From Candidatus Kryptoniota bacterium (GTDB lineage Bacteria > Bacteroidota > Ignavibacteria > Kryptoniales > Kryptoniaceae), in assembly GCA_938074445.1 (NCBI GenBank), contig CALJEK010000039.1, positions 1 through 64,000 on the forward strand: a stretch of 64,000 nt of DNA, read 5' to 3'. Below are positions 21,857 through 31,588 of the stretch, one piece after another (the first letter of the stretch is position 1; each line of letters opens with the position of its first letter). The notes under the pieces were generated by a model. It saw only the letters and a list, made by a program, of their open reading frames with translations, was not told the DNA's origin and searched no databases. Both the position numbers and the translations under genes were made by a program.

Positions 21857-22151
21857 GTCGCATCAAAAGAGCAACGCTTCCATCGGGAATAAGAGCTGCT
21901 GCGAGAGCTACAATTAAAATCAACGGTAGAACTAATGAATAAATCAACCCAATCCGTTCAAATTTCAAATGCATAAAATATCCTGCAATTAAAAATGCCT
22001 TCATCAACGCCATTATCGTAAAAAGCAAAGCCATAAGCGAATCCGAAATTGGAAGAAAAGCCACAATGATCTCAACCACAGTGATTGCAAGAAGTTGGAA
22101 CCAAACCCGCCAGTAAACTTTTCTTGATGAGTGATGAATTGCTTCGGTCAT
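21837..22151 (-). CDS. cytochrome c oxidase subunit IV-type protein
   Basis: VWFQLLAITVVEIIVAFLP...MALMKAFLIAGYFMHLKFERIGL. Confidence 0.85.
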   Translation of the reverse strand: MTEAIHHSSRKVYWRVWFQLLAITVVEIIVAFLPISDSLMALLFTIMALMKAFLIAGYFMHLKFERIGLIYSLVLPLILIVALAAALIPDGSVALLMRLGLGYY

Positions 22152-22179
22152 AGTTTACAAATCTACTATTTTGTTTTTG

Positions 22180-22845
22180 TTAAAGGAGATAAAAAAATGC
22201 AAAAATGAAAACCCAAACGAGATCGACGAAGTGCCAATAAAGCCCCGCAACCTCGACACCTTCATAAGAACCTCGCTTATCGTAAATCCCTTTTGCAACC
22301 CTTATCGCCATAATAATTAAAACAATAACTCCGCTTAGAACATGCGAACCGTGAAATCCAGTGATAACGAAGAAAGATGCTGAAAACAGTGGAACTCCCC
22401 ATGGATTGCTTGTAAGTCGCGCACCTTCATGAATCAGATGACCCCATTCATATGCTTGACAGAGTAAAAACAAAAATCCACCACCGATCGTAAGCAAAAG
22501 ATATTTAATCACACCTTTCTTATCCATCCTTTTCCCAGCATCAACCGCAAGCGCCATAGTCAAACTACTGCATATCAGAATGAAAGTCATTATGCTAACG
22601 AAAAGCAACGGAAGTTTTGCATTTATAAACGGAAAAGCAGAAAAAATTTCAAGCCTACTCGGCCAACTTGGTAAACTTGCCCTTAAAGCCCCATATCCAG
22701 CAAGCAATCCTCCAAATGTAAATGCATCTGATAAAATAAAAATCCACATTGTAAATTTTTCTCTTGAAACTCCAAAGGGCGATTTCCCTCCTCCCCATGG
22801 AGATTTAAGAATTTTCTCCTGCTCAAATATCACTTCTTGCGTCAT
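22180..22845 (-). CDS. cytochrome c oxidase subunit III (ATG at 22845 preferred)
   Basis: FTMWIFILSDAFTFGGLLAGYGALR...ITGFHGSHVLSGVIVLIIMA...YWHFVDLVWVFIF. Confidence 0.92.
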   Translation of the reverse strand: MTQEVIFEQEKILKSPWGGGKSPFGVSREKFTMWIFILSDAFTFGGLLAGYGALRASLPSWPSRLEIFSAFPFINAKLPLLFVSIMTFILICSSLTMALAVDAGKRMDKKGVIKYLLLTIGGGFLFLLCQAYEWGHLIHEGARLTSNPWGVPLFSASFFVITGFHGSHVLSGVIVLIIMAIRVAKGIYDKRGSYEGVEVAGLYWHFVDLVWVFIFAFFYLL

Positions 22846-22867
22846 TTCATCTCCAATTGTTTTGTTT

Positions 22868-23509
22868 TTAAACCATAACATTTATAAAGACAAAAAGGTA
22901 AACCCAGAGCACATCAAGAAAATGCCAATATGTTATGCAAAGCTCCACCCCAAGTCTATTCCCCGAACTATAATGCCCAAACAATGCCCTTATCAAAACA
23001 TAAATCAAAGCAAAAATTCCACCCACAAGATGAACCGCATGGACTATTGTTAAAAGATAGAAAAATGAACTTGACGGATTCGTGCTCACATAAATCCCCA
23101 TCTCTTTCAACTGTCCCCAACCTATAAATTGCCCAATCAAAAAAGAAATCCCAAGCAAAGTTGAAAGCAAAAACAAGGCTTTAAAACTCGCCAAATTATC
23201 CTTTTTCAATTGGAAATAACTTAATTGAATCGCTACGCTACTTAAAACCAAAATTAAAGTGTTAACCCAAAAAATTTCAGGCAATTTAAATCTAAGCCAA
23301 TCTCCCGCGGAATGTCTCACTATATAAGCACTCGTAAAGGCAGAGAAAAGCATAATTATCGCAGATATAAATAACCACAACCCAAATTTAGCAGAGTTAA
23401 TTGGTAGCCCATATGAATAAAGACGCCCGCCAGCGCCCCCGCCACCTCCGTTGTTAAAAATTTTTCCTGAATCTATATCTGAAAATCCGATTTCTTTCTC
23501 CTTCACCAT
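22868..23509 (-). CDS. cytochrome c oxidase subunit III paralog
   Basis: GLWLFISAIIMLFSAFTSAYIVRH...TIVHAVHLVGGIFALIYVL...YWHFLDVLWVYLFV. Confidence 0.9.
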   Translation of the reverse strand: MVKEKEIGFSDIDSGKIFNNGGGGGAGGRLYSYGLPINSAKFGLWLFISAIIMLFSAFTSAYIVRHSAGDWLRFKLPEIFWVNTLILVLSSVAIQLSYFQLKKDNLASFKALFLLSTLLGISFLIGQFIGWGQLKEMGIYVSTNPSSSFFYLLTIVHAVHLVGGIFALIYVLIRALFGHYSSGNRLGVELCITYWHFLDVLWVYLFVFINVMV

Positions 23510-23531
23510 AACCTTGCCTCCAAAATTGCTT

Positions 23532-24395
23532 TTAAATTTTATCGATCAAAAGAAAAATAAGAATAAGTGGCAAATAAACTTCAGCCGCTAACATTACCTT
23601 CTTTGCAGAACGAACCGAATTATCCCTTAATAATGAGAGAGCCTGAACAAGGAATAGCGCACCTCCAAAAATAGAAACAACAAGTGCATATTTACCCGCA
23701 AATCCAGCTATCGTTGGCATCATCCCCATTGGCAAAAGCATAAAAGTGTAAATAACAAGGTTAATCGCGGTTATTCTACTATCTGAAGACGGTAAGACTT
23801 TAAATCCAGCTCTTTCATAATCAGCCTTACATATCAAAGCTATTGACCAAAAATGAGGAAATTGCCATATAAATTGTACTCCAAATAAAATAATTGCCCC
23901 AAGCTCAATTTGACCACTCACCGCAGTCCATCCAATCATAGGTGGAATAGCCCCTGGAATTGCCCCGACAAATGTACAAAGCGGAGTTATCCTTTTCAAT
24001 GGAGTATACGCAAAAACATAAATTATAAACGCAATCAAAGCAAGCAGGGCACTTATACCGTTTACAAATTTATAAAGAATATATTGCCCCGAAATCAACA
24101 TCAAAAGAGCAATTAAAATCGCTTCCTCTTTTTGCATTCTTCCAGCTGGAAGAGGTCTGTTAGATGTCCTTTTCATAATTCCATCGACCTTAGCCTCAAT
24201 AACCTGATTCATCGCGTTTGCTGAACCGACGACAAGAAAAACCCCAAAAAGCATCACAATAAGACGAACCCAATTAATATCCCCACGCGCTGCTATCAAA
24301 TACCCCATCCCAGATGTAAATACGACAAGCGATGTCAAACGATGTTTTATTAAGAGAAGAAAATCTCTTGAGAAATTTGAAATTTGTCTTAACAT
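23532..24395 (-). CDS. ctaB: protoheme IX farnesyltransferase
   Basis: NAMNQVIEAKVDGIMKRTSNRPLPAGRM; YTPLKRITPLCTFVGAIPGAIPPMIGW. Confidence 0.95.
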   Translation of the reverse strand: MLRQISNFSRDFLLLIKHRLTSLVVFTSGMGYLIAARGDINWVRLIVMLFGVFLVVGSANAMNQVIEAKVDGIMKRTSNRPLPAGRMQKEEAILIALLMLISGQYILYKFVNGISALLALIAFIIYVFAYTPLKRITPLCTFVGAIPGAIPPMIGWTAVSGQIELGAIILFGVQFIWQFPHFWSIALICKADYERAGFKVLPSSDSRITAINLVIYTFMLLPMGMMPTIAGFAGKYALVVSIFGGALFLVQALSLLRDNSVRSAKKVMLAAEVYLPLILIFLLIDKI

Positions 24396-24398
24396 AAT

Positions 24399-25445
24399 TC
24401 AAACCTTTGAATTTGACAAAACCAATTCATTATTTTCAGCAACAGCAGAGTTCACAACTCTCCATCCAAGCACAGAAAGTATAAGCGTCATTCCAAGTAT
24501 CGACGCACCAGTGGCAACATGAAGGACAGTGATCAACACCTCAAGCTTTGTCCACACAACAAAAGCCCCAAGCAAAATTTGAACACCGATCAAACCAATC
24601 CACACCTTCGCAAGTTTTTTGAGCAACTTAACATTCCTTTTTATCACAAGAATTGATGCGTAAATCCCAACCCCAGCAACGACAAAAGCCCAAACCCTAT
24701 GCGCAAAATGAATCGCCACTTTGAACTGTAGCTCAGCATAACTTATGGGAAATGGAGCATTTGACTCATATGGAAGATTATTAAAAGGTGGAATAACTTT
24801 CCCAAATGAAAGCGGGAAATCAGGAATGACATCACCCGCTTGCGTATGCCTCACAAGAGCCCCAAGCAGAACCTGTATTAATGCGAAAGCAAATGTCAAC
24901 GTATATAACTTTGCAATTTTTAAACTTACATCTATCCTTTCAGCTTTGAAATTTTCCCAAGCCTTTGATGTGAAAAGCGAAATTAAAAAAGTCATACAAA
25001 GCACGATTTCAGCAAGCGTTGCGTGAATTATGGCAATGCCAATTCTAATCGGTTCAACATGGGCAATTGAAAATATGCCTATGACCATGTCTTGAATTTT
25101 AGGATTTGAAACAACAAGCACTCTTAATCCTCCGATTGTTGCTTGAAGGGAAACTGAAACGAAAGCCACAACCCCAAGAATTTTAACATACCTGGGTTGC
25201 TTAGAGCTCAATAACCAAATCATAAGTATCATTATCAAAATCCCAACAGTCCCTGCCACCATTCTATGCCCATGTTCGTAAAAAACCCCTCCAACCATTC
25301 TCGGGAAAAGAGTTCCATAAGAAAGAGGCCAATCGGGCACAGCATCCCCTGAACCAGTGCTTGTGACCGAAGCCCCAACCCCAATTAGAAACACAACAAA
25401 TATCGCTGTTAAAATCGCAAAACGATGTAAATTTTTTGAATACAT
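24399..25445 (-). CDS. ctaA: heme A synthase (COX15/CtaA)
   Basis: GSGDAVPDWPLSYGTLFP...YEHGHRMVAGTVG...GALVRHTQAGDVIPDFPLSFG...HFAHRVWAFVV. Confidence 0.93.
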   Translation of the reverse strand: MYSKNLHRFAILTAIFVVFLIGVGASVTSTGSGDAVPDWPLSYGTLFPRMVGGVFYEHGHRMVAGTVGILIMILMIWLLSSKQPRYVKILGVVAFVSVSLQATIGGLRVLVVSNPKIQDMVIGIFSIAHVEPIRIGIAIIHATLAEIVLCMTFLISLFTSKAWENFKAERIDVSLKIAKLYTLTFAFALIQVLLGALVRHTQAGDVIPDFPLSFGKVIPPFNNLPYESNAPFPISYAELQFKVAIHFAHRVWAFVVAGVGIYASILVIKRNVKLLKKLAKVWIGLIGVQILLGAFVVWTKLEVLITVLHVATGASILGMTLILSVLGWRVVNSAVAENNELVLSNSKV

Positions 25446-25461
25446 TTATCCAAGTCAAAAT

Positions 25462-27231
25462 TTATTTAGCTTCAACTTTAATCGATGCAGTCTGCGGAAT
25501 ATAGTCTTCTTCAGCACCAGGAACGCTATACTCATAAGGTCCACGGTAAACAACTGGCAACTCTGGTCCCCAATTCCCATGTGGCGGTGGTGAGTCAGCC
25601 TGCCATTCAAGTGTATTTGCTTTCCATGGATTCTTATCTGCCTTCGGACCCTTGAACATGCTCCAGAAGAAATTGAATAGAAAGATAAACTGAGCTGCGC
25701 CTGCTATAAAAGCAGCTATTGTAATAAATTTATTTAAGCCAATAAATTGAGATGTGAAGTTATACTCAGTGAAAGAGTAATATCGGCGTGGGACTCCGGC
25801 TATGCCCTGGAAAAACATTGGGAAGAAAATTAGATAAACGCCTATGAACGTCCCCCAAAAATGAATTTTGCCAAGCTTATCATTCATCATTCTACCAAAC
25901 ATTTTCGGAAACCAATGATAAACCCCAGCAAACATTCCAAAAGCAGCAGCAGTTGCCATCGTAAAATGAAAATGAGCAACAACAAAATAAGTGTCATGAA
26001 GTTGAATATCAACAGGAGCAGTTGCAAGAAAAGCGCCAGTTAATGCCCCCGGAATAAACAAACCAAGAAAACCAAGCGCGAACAACATTCCAGGTGTAAA
26101 TCTTAAGCTTCCGCGCCACACTGTTACGAGGTAATTAAATATAAGGATCGCAGTTGGAAAAGATATCGCAAGCGTAGTTACAACAAAAATCTCACCAAGT
26201 ATTGGATTCATCCCGCTCACATACATATGATGTCCCCAAACGATCATACTTAACGCTCCAATTCCAATTATAGCTCCAACACAAATCTTATATGCAAAAA
26301 GTGGTTTCCTTGAATTTGTTGCGAGAACTTCACCAACAATTGAAACAGCGGGAAGCAAAACTATATAAACCTCTGGATGTCCTAAAAACCAAAATAAATG
26401 TTGCCACAAAATTGGATTTCCCCCTTCGTGTGGAACTGGTTGCCCACCGAGAACAAGCCCACTTGGTACAAAAAAGCTTGTTCCAAATTCACGATCAAAA
26501 ATTAACATCACAGCCCCAGCGAGCAAAACGGGAAATGAAAGCAAACCAAGTATAGCAGTTACAAACATCCCCCATACAGTTATCGGCAATCTCCCCATCG
26601 ACATTCCCTTGGTTCTATAATTCAGAGTTGTTGTAATATAATTCAATGCACCCAGCAAAGACGAAACAATAAACAAAGCCATACTTATAAGCCAAAGCGT
26701 GGTGCCAAAACCAGACCCCGGAACCGCATTTTTAAGCGCACTTAACGGCGGATACATAGTCCACCCAGCACCAGCTGGACCAGTTTGAACAAAAAATGAA
26801 ATTAACATCACAACAGATGCAGCAAAAAATACCCAATAGGAAAGCATGTTTAAAACCGGAAACGCCATATCTCTCGCACCTATTTGCAACGGTATCAAAT
26901 AGTTTGAGAATGTACCACTTAAACCAGCGGTTAATAAGAAAAATACCATTATCGTCCCGTGCATCGTTATAAGAGCCGTATAAAATTCAGGCTTTAAAAT
27001 CCCACCCTCAGCCCATCCGCCAAGTATCTTTTCAAGCAGGGGAATCGGCTGATTCGGATATGCAAGCTGCAATCGCATAAACCATGATAAAATCATCCCA
27101 ATAAAACCCCAAATGATGCCTGTTATAAGATATTGCTTTGCTATTGTCTTATGGTCTGTGCTAAAAATATATTTTCTTATAAAACCTTCCTTATGGTGAA
27201 CCTCCACTTGAGAGTGCTCATGCCCTGTCAT
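25462..27231 (-). CDS. ctaD: cytochrome c oxidase subunit I (ATG at 27231 preferred)
   Basis: STDHKTIAKQYLITGIIWG; WQHLFWFLGHPEVYIVLLPA; WGHHMYVSGMNP; DTYFVVAHFHFTMATAAAFG. Confidence 0.97.
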   Translation of the reverse strand: MTGHEHSQVEVHHKEGFIRKYIFSTDHKTIAKQYLITGIIWGFIGMILSWFMRLQLAYPNQPIPLLEKILGGWAEGGILKPEFYTALITMHGTIMVFFLLTAGLSGTFSNYLIPLQIGARDMAFPVLNMLSYWVFFAASVVMLISFFVQTGPAGAGWTMYPPLSALKNAVPGSGFGTTLWLISMALFIVSSLLGALNYITTTLNYRTKGMSMGRLPITVWGMFVTAILGLLSFPVLLAGAVMLIFDREFGTSFFVPSGLVLGGQPVPHEGGNPILWQHLFWFLGHPEVYIVLLPAVSIVGEVLATNSRKPLFAYKICVGAIIGIGALSMIVWGHHMYVSGMNPILGEIFVVTTLAISFPTAILIFNYLVTVWRGSLRFTPGMLFALGFLGLFIPGALTGAFLATAPVDIQLHDTYFVVAHFHFTMATAAAFGMFAGVYHWFPKMFGRMMNDKLGKIHFWGTFIGVYLIFFPMFFQGIAGVPRRYYSFTEYNFTSQFIGLNKFITIAAFIAGAAQFIFLFNFFWSMFKGPKADKNPWKANTLEWQADSPPPHGNWGPELPVVYRGPYEYSVPGAEEDYIPQTASIKVEAK

Positions 27232-27259
27232 TTTGAACCTCTTTTTTAGTTTAAAAATA

Positions 27260-28108
27260 TCACCAATAAATATCACCCGCTGGAGTTTGCTGAGATAACC
27301 ACTCCTGCACTTCCTCCATCGGCTTAACAACAACCAACGATTTCATCCTGTAATGCCCCAAACCACAAAGCTCCGCACATGCAAGCTCATACTCCCCTTC
27401 CTTCTTTGGAACAAACCATGTTCTAGTAACCATCCCAGGCACCGCATCTTGCTTAACTCTAAAATTGGGAATAAATGGGCTATGTATGACATCTTTTGAC
27501 CTTATTAAAAGCACAACAGGATGATTTAAAGGCAAATACAGAACGCCTTCACCAGCTGGAAAAACTATGTCATCTTTGGACGCTTCATCACTCATATCAA
27601 TACCAAGTGGATTATCATATGAAATGAGTTTGGGATCAACTTTGCCAAATTTTCCATCTGGACCAGGGTACCTTATGCTCCACGCAAATTGTTCCCCAGT
27701 TATTTCAACAAGAAACGCATCCTTGGGCGGTTCTCCATGTATTTTCCCCCAAATGGAAGCTCCCCCTAGAAATTCGGCGCTTATTTCAAGAATCATTACA
27801 ACAAGCACCCCAGGCAAAATTGACCAAAGTATCTCTTTTTTTGTAGTGCCAGGTAGATAAAAAGCCTTTCTTCTCGCATCCCCAGCGTATTTGAAAATAA
27901 AGTAAGAGAGGGCGAGCTCACTTAAAACGAACAAAATGCCCGCAATAATAAATATCGTCACAAAAATTTTATCGATTGTCTCTCTATCCGATGCAAGTTC
28001 AGGAAGCCACCATCCATTTCTTAACACAACCCAAACGCTCGCGATTGAACCTAAAATAAAGAAAAACAAAAATAATAACCCATGAAACTTGCTTTGATTC
28101 TGGGACAT
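27260..28108 (-). CDS. ctaC: cytochrome c oxidase subunit II (CuA)
   Basis: KDVIHSPFIPNFRVKQDAVPGMVTRTWF...CAELCGLGHYRM; EITGEQFAWSIRYPG. Confidence 0.95.
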   Translation of the reverse strand: MSQNQSKFHGLLFLFFFILGSIASVWVVLRNGWWLPELASDRETIDKIFVTIFIIAGILFVLSELALSYFIFKYAGDARRKAFYLPGTTKKEILWSILPGVLVVMILEISAEFLGGASIWGKIHGEPPKDAFLVEITGEQFAWSIRYPGPDGKFGKVDPKLISYDNPLGIDMSDEASKDDIVFPAGEGVLYLPLNHPVVLLIRSKDVIHSPFIPNFRVKQDAVPGMVTRTWFVPKKEGEYELACAELCGLGHYRMKSLVVVKPMEEVQEWLSQQTPAGDIYW

Positions 28109-28122
28109 GATTTTGCTCCCGC

Positions 28123-28827
28123 TTATTTTTTCCTTTCAAAAGTAAATTCAATTGATTTCGTTTCCCCAGCCTTCACAGTTATAGTCTGAGTCTGCGTCCC
28201 AAGTTTCTCATGCCATGCCTCAATCGTGTAAGTTCCCGGTGGCAGATTTTTAATTTCAAATTCACCTTTATCATCTGTCACACTGAAAAACGGATGATCA
28301 AGAACACCAGCATATGCGCTCATCCAGGGATGAACATCGCACTTAAATGGAACCATCACCTCTGGCACCGTGAAAGTGTAATAACTTTTCATCCCCTTTA
28401 CAGGTTGACCGATATTGAAAGGTTTATTCTTCTTTGGCGTTGAATGAACATTATGAAGCAATGGATCGCTGTTTCTCACTTCAAGCTTTTGCCCTACCAT
28501 TATTCCAAAAACATGCGGATGATACAAGCAACCTTGTTGATCTAAAACAACAGGCTCGGCTGGCGGGCTGTACTTTCCCTTTACTCCTTCCTTCACATAA
28601 ACAAATACCCACTTCAATGTCCCATTTTGATTGACGACGACATCCTCCGCGGTCACTGGTTTACCACCGTGCATAGCATCGCATTGTCTATCCGCTTTCA
28701 TACTTATTAATCTGGGCTTAGGCGCTTCACCCTTAAATTTTACAACCCCTTTCAACGTCGCATTCTGCCCAAAGGAAAATGAGGCAACCAAAATTAAAAG
28801 CGGAAGGGTTAATAACTTCTTAATCAT
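28123..28827 (-). CDS. secreted cupredoxin-like protein with carboxypeptidase regulatory-like domain
   Basis: Signal peptide; LHNVHSTPKKNKPFNI...VMVPFKCDVHPWMSAY (possible type I Cu ligands His, Cys-X2-His-X2-Met); FEIKNLPPGTYTIEAWHEKLG. Confidence 0.8.
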   Translation of the reverse strand: MIKKLLTLPLLILVASFSFGQNATLKGVVKFKGEAPKPRLISMKADRQCDAMHGGKPVTAEDVVVNQNGTLKWVFVYVKEGVKGKYSPPAEPVVLDQQGCLYHPHVFGIMVGQKLEVRNSDPLLHNVHSTPKKNKPFNIGQPVKGMKSYYTFTVPEVMVPFKCDVHPWMSAYAGVLDHPFFSVTDDKGEFEIKNLPPGTYTIEAWHEKLGTQTQTITVKAGETKSIEFTFERKK

Positions 28828-28989
28828 CGAATTTACCTGATTTTTGTTTTTAAATTAAGACAAATTCTATCCCAATTTAATACACGGAAAAATAAAAGTC
28901 AAGTTTTCGTTGAGTTTTCGAGGCTTTTCTTGAAAAAGAAAATAATTTTAAATAGATTTAGGTAAACGCAAAGACGAAGCGGAAACAAA

Positions 28990-29706
28990 ATGATTCTTAT
29001 AATACCAACCATCGAAATAAGAGGTGGAAAATGCACCTGCGTGATACAAAGTTTGCCAGAAATTCCCAAAATTTATCCTGATGACCCAATTGAAGTTGCA
29101 AAAATATGGAGAAAGGAAAATGCAAAAGCACTATATCTGATTGATGCCGACGGAAAAATTGTTGGCAAACCACGAAATTTTGATATACTTAGAAAAATCG
29201 CCAATGCGGTTGATATACCTGTAATTGCAAGTGGTGGGTTTAGAAATTACGAAAGTGTTAAACGAGCGATTAAAGACGGAATTTTAAGAATAGCTCTTGA
29301 TACAGTCGTCTACAAAGATTTCGAACTTTTGAGGAAACTAATAGTTGAATTTATGCCTGAAAGAATTGCTCTACGCATAGAGGCTACGGATGAAAATATC
29401 ATCAATGAAAATGAAACTGCTTTTGAAGTAATTCAAAAGGTTAAAGAGGCTGGGATTGAAAGAATTATTTACAGTGATATACTTGAAGATGGAAGGATTA
29501 ACTTCAGAGCGCTTGAAAATCTGGCTAAAAAGGCGAAGATTAAAATTACGGTCGAGGGTGAATTAAATGGCTACCCAGATTTAAAGAAACTTTTAGAATT
29601 TGAAAAATACGGTGTTGACTCAGTTATAATTAACAAAGCTCTTTATCACAACAAATTCCCATGTCAACATCTTTGGAGAATGTCTGAGGCGGAGTTAAAC
29701 TTATAA
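28990..29706 (+). CDS. HisA/HisF-like TIM barrel, divergent
   Basis: IPTIEIRGGKCTCV; LYLIDADGKIVGKPRN; VIASGGFRNYESVKRAI; IIYSDILEDGRINF; GVDSVIINKALY. Confidence 0.75.
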   Translation: MILIIPTIEIRGGKCTCVIQSLPEIPKIYPDDPIEVAKIWRKENAKALYLIDADGKIVGKPRNFDILRKIANAVDIPVIASGGFRNYESVKRAIKDGILRIALDTVVYKDFELLRKLIVEFMPERIALRIEATDENIINENETAFEVIQKVKEAGIERIIYSDILEDGRINFRALENLAKKAKIKITVEGELNGYPDLKKLLEFEKYGVDSVIINKALYHNKFPCQHLWRMSEAELNL

Positions 29707-29724
29707 ACAAAAATTTGAACAAAA

Positions 29725-31569
29725 ATGAAGAAACCATTTCTTGAAAGATTACTTGAAGATAGACCCATTATTTGCGACGGGGCGATGGGAACGATGCTTG
29801 ACCTATATGAATATCCGGAACAACCGCGATGTATACATAACTTATTAAACCCAGACATAGTCGCCAGAATTCACCGTGAGTATATTGAAGCTGGGGCGGA
29901 GATAATTGAGACCAATACCTTTGACGCAAATAGATTTCGACTTGAATTTTATCATCTTCAAGATAAAATTGAAGAAATCAACAAAGCGGGTGTTGAAATA
30001 GCAAAATCTGTCGCTGGTGATGATGTGTATGTTGCTGGCTCAATCGGACCAACGGGCAAATTGCTTGAGCCACTCGGAAAAGTCAAATTTCAACAAATTA
30101 AAGATGTGATAAAAGAACAAGCGGAAATATTGATCTCGGCAGGCGTTGACCTGATAATTCTTGAGACATTTGTTAGCTTGAACGAACTTGACGCTGCAAT
30201 TGAAGCGGTAAAGGAGATTTCAGATGAAATTCCGCTTATAGCTCAGAAAACATTTCCAGAGGATGGAGCGATTCTCGCAACGGATTTTCCAATTGAGGTT
30301 GTAAAGCATATAAAGGAAAAGGGCGTAACCGTAGTTGGCTCAAATTGCACCGTTGGACCTCAGCGTATGTTTTCTATTATAAAATCAATGTATCGGGATG
30401 ATATAATTTTATCTGCGCAACCAGCTGCTGGGATACCGACGCTCGTTGATGGTCGATCTGTCTATCACGCAAGTCCCGAATATCTTGCAACATATGCTAA
30501 ACAACTTGTTGAAGCCGGTGTTAAGATAATCGGGGCATGCTGTGGCTCAACCCCATCACATATAAGGGCGATAGCAAATGTTGTGAAAGATTTAAAATTT
30601 AAACGACCTGAAATTAACATCAAGTTAAAAGAGCAAAAACGGGAGGAAACAAAATCCACAGAGTCAAAAATTGAGGTAATTGCTCCGGAAGATAAAAAAT
30701 CAAACTTTGCAAAAAACATAGGAAAAAAGTTCTTAACAACAGTCGAACTCGATATTCCGCGCGGGCTTGATATGAGTTCAGTAATTGAGGGGGCGAGATA
30801 TTTGAAGGAAAATGGGATTGATGCAGTAAATATAACCGACGGAGCAAGGGCAAGATTTAGAATGGACCCAGTCGCAATCTCTAATCTTGTTCAAACCAAG
30901 GCTAAAATAGAAACCATCACTCACATCGCCTGCCGAGATAGAAATTTAATCGGACTGCAGGGACTTCTCTTAGGAGCATGGGCACTTGGAATTAAAAACA
31001 TACTTGCAATAACTGGGGACCCGACAAAGATCGGCGACTTCCCTCAAGCGACAACTGTTTCTGATGTCGATTCAATTGGACTTATAAAAATTTTAAAAAA
31101 TATGAATCACGGTCTTGATGCGGTTGGAAATACAATCGGCGAACCAACTAATTTTTTAATCGCTTGCGCAGCAAATCCAACTGTACAAAACCTTGATTAC
31201 GAAATTTCACGACTTGAGAAAAAAGTTGAAGCAGGTGCACAAATTGTTTTTACACAACCACTGTATGAAATGAAAACACTTGAACTTTTTGTCAAAAAGA
31301 TTGAACATTTAAAGATTCCAATTATGCTCGGCATCCTTCCACTTAGAAGCTACAAACATGCCGAATTCCTTCACAATGAGGTTCCAGGGATAAATATTCC
31401 CGATTGGGTTAGAGAAAAACTTTTTCTCGCCCATGATGATGCTGGTAAAGTTGGGATCGAAATATCTGCACAATTTTTAAAAGAGGCAAAACCTCTTATC
31501 CAAGGGGTATATCTGCTCCCACCTTTCAAAAAATACCACATCGCCGTTGAAATACTTCAAAAAATTTAA
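29725..31569 (+). CDS. bifunctional homocysteine S-methyltransferase / methylenetetrahydrofolate reductase
   Basis: ICDGAMGTMLDLY...ETNTFDANRFRLEFY...IIGACCGSTPSHIRAIA; C-terminal MTHFR: FLTTVELDIPRGLDMSS...ILAITGDPTKIGDFPQ. Confidence 0.93.
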   Translation: MKKPFLERLLEDRPIICDGAMGTMLDLYEYPEQPRCIHNLLNPDIVARIHREYIEAGAEIIETNTFDANRFRLEFYHLQDKIEEINKAGVEIAKSVAGDDVYVAGSIGPTGKLLEPLGKVKFQQIKDVIKEQAEILISAGVDLIILETFVSLNELDAAIEAVKEISDEIPLIAQKTFPEDGAILATDFPIEVVKHIKEKGVTVVGSNCTVGPQRMFSIIKSMYRDDIILSAQPAAGIPTLVDGRSVYHASPEYLATYAKQLVEAGVKIIGACCGSTPSHIRAIANVVKDLKFKRPEINIKLKEQKREETKSTESKIEVIAPEDKKSNFAKNIGKKFLTTVELDIPRGLDMSSVIEGARYLKENGIDAVNITDGARARFRMDPVAISNLVQTKAKIETITHIACRDRNLIGLQGLLLGAWALGIKNILAITGDPTKIGDFPQATTVSDVDSIGLIKILKNMNHGLDAVGNTIGEPTNFLIACAANPTVQNLDYEISRLEKKVEAGAQIVFTQPLYEMKTLELFVKKIEHLKIPIMLGILPLRSYKHAEFLHNEVPGINIPDWVREKLFLAHDDAGKVGIEISAQFLKEAKPLIQGVYLLPPFKKYHIAVEILQKI

Positions 31570-31588
31570 AAACAAATGAAAAGTGGAA

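Noticed and set aside
22180-23509. Two consecutive subunit III genes as a possible novel duplication
   Set aside because: Tandem subunit III-like genes are, to my knowledge, ordinary in Bacteroidota-type cytochrome oxidase clusters.
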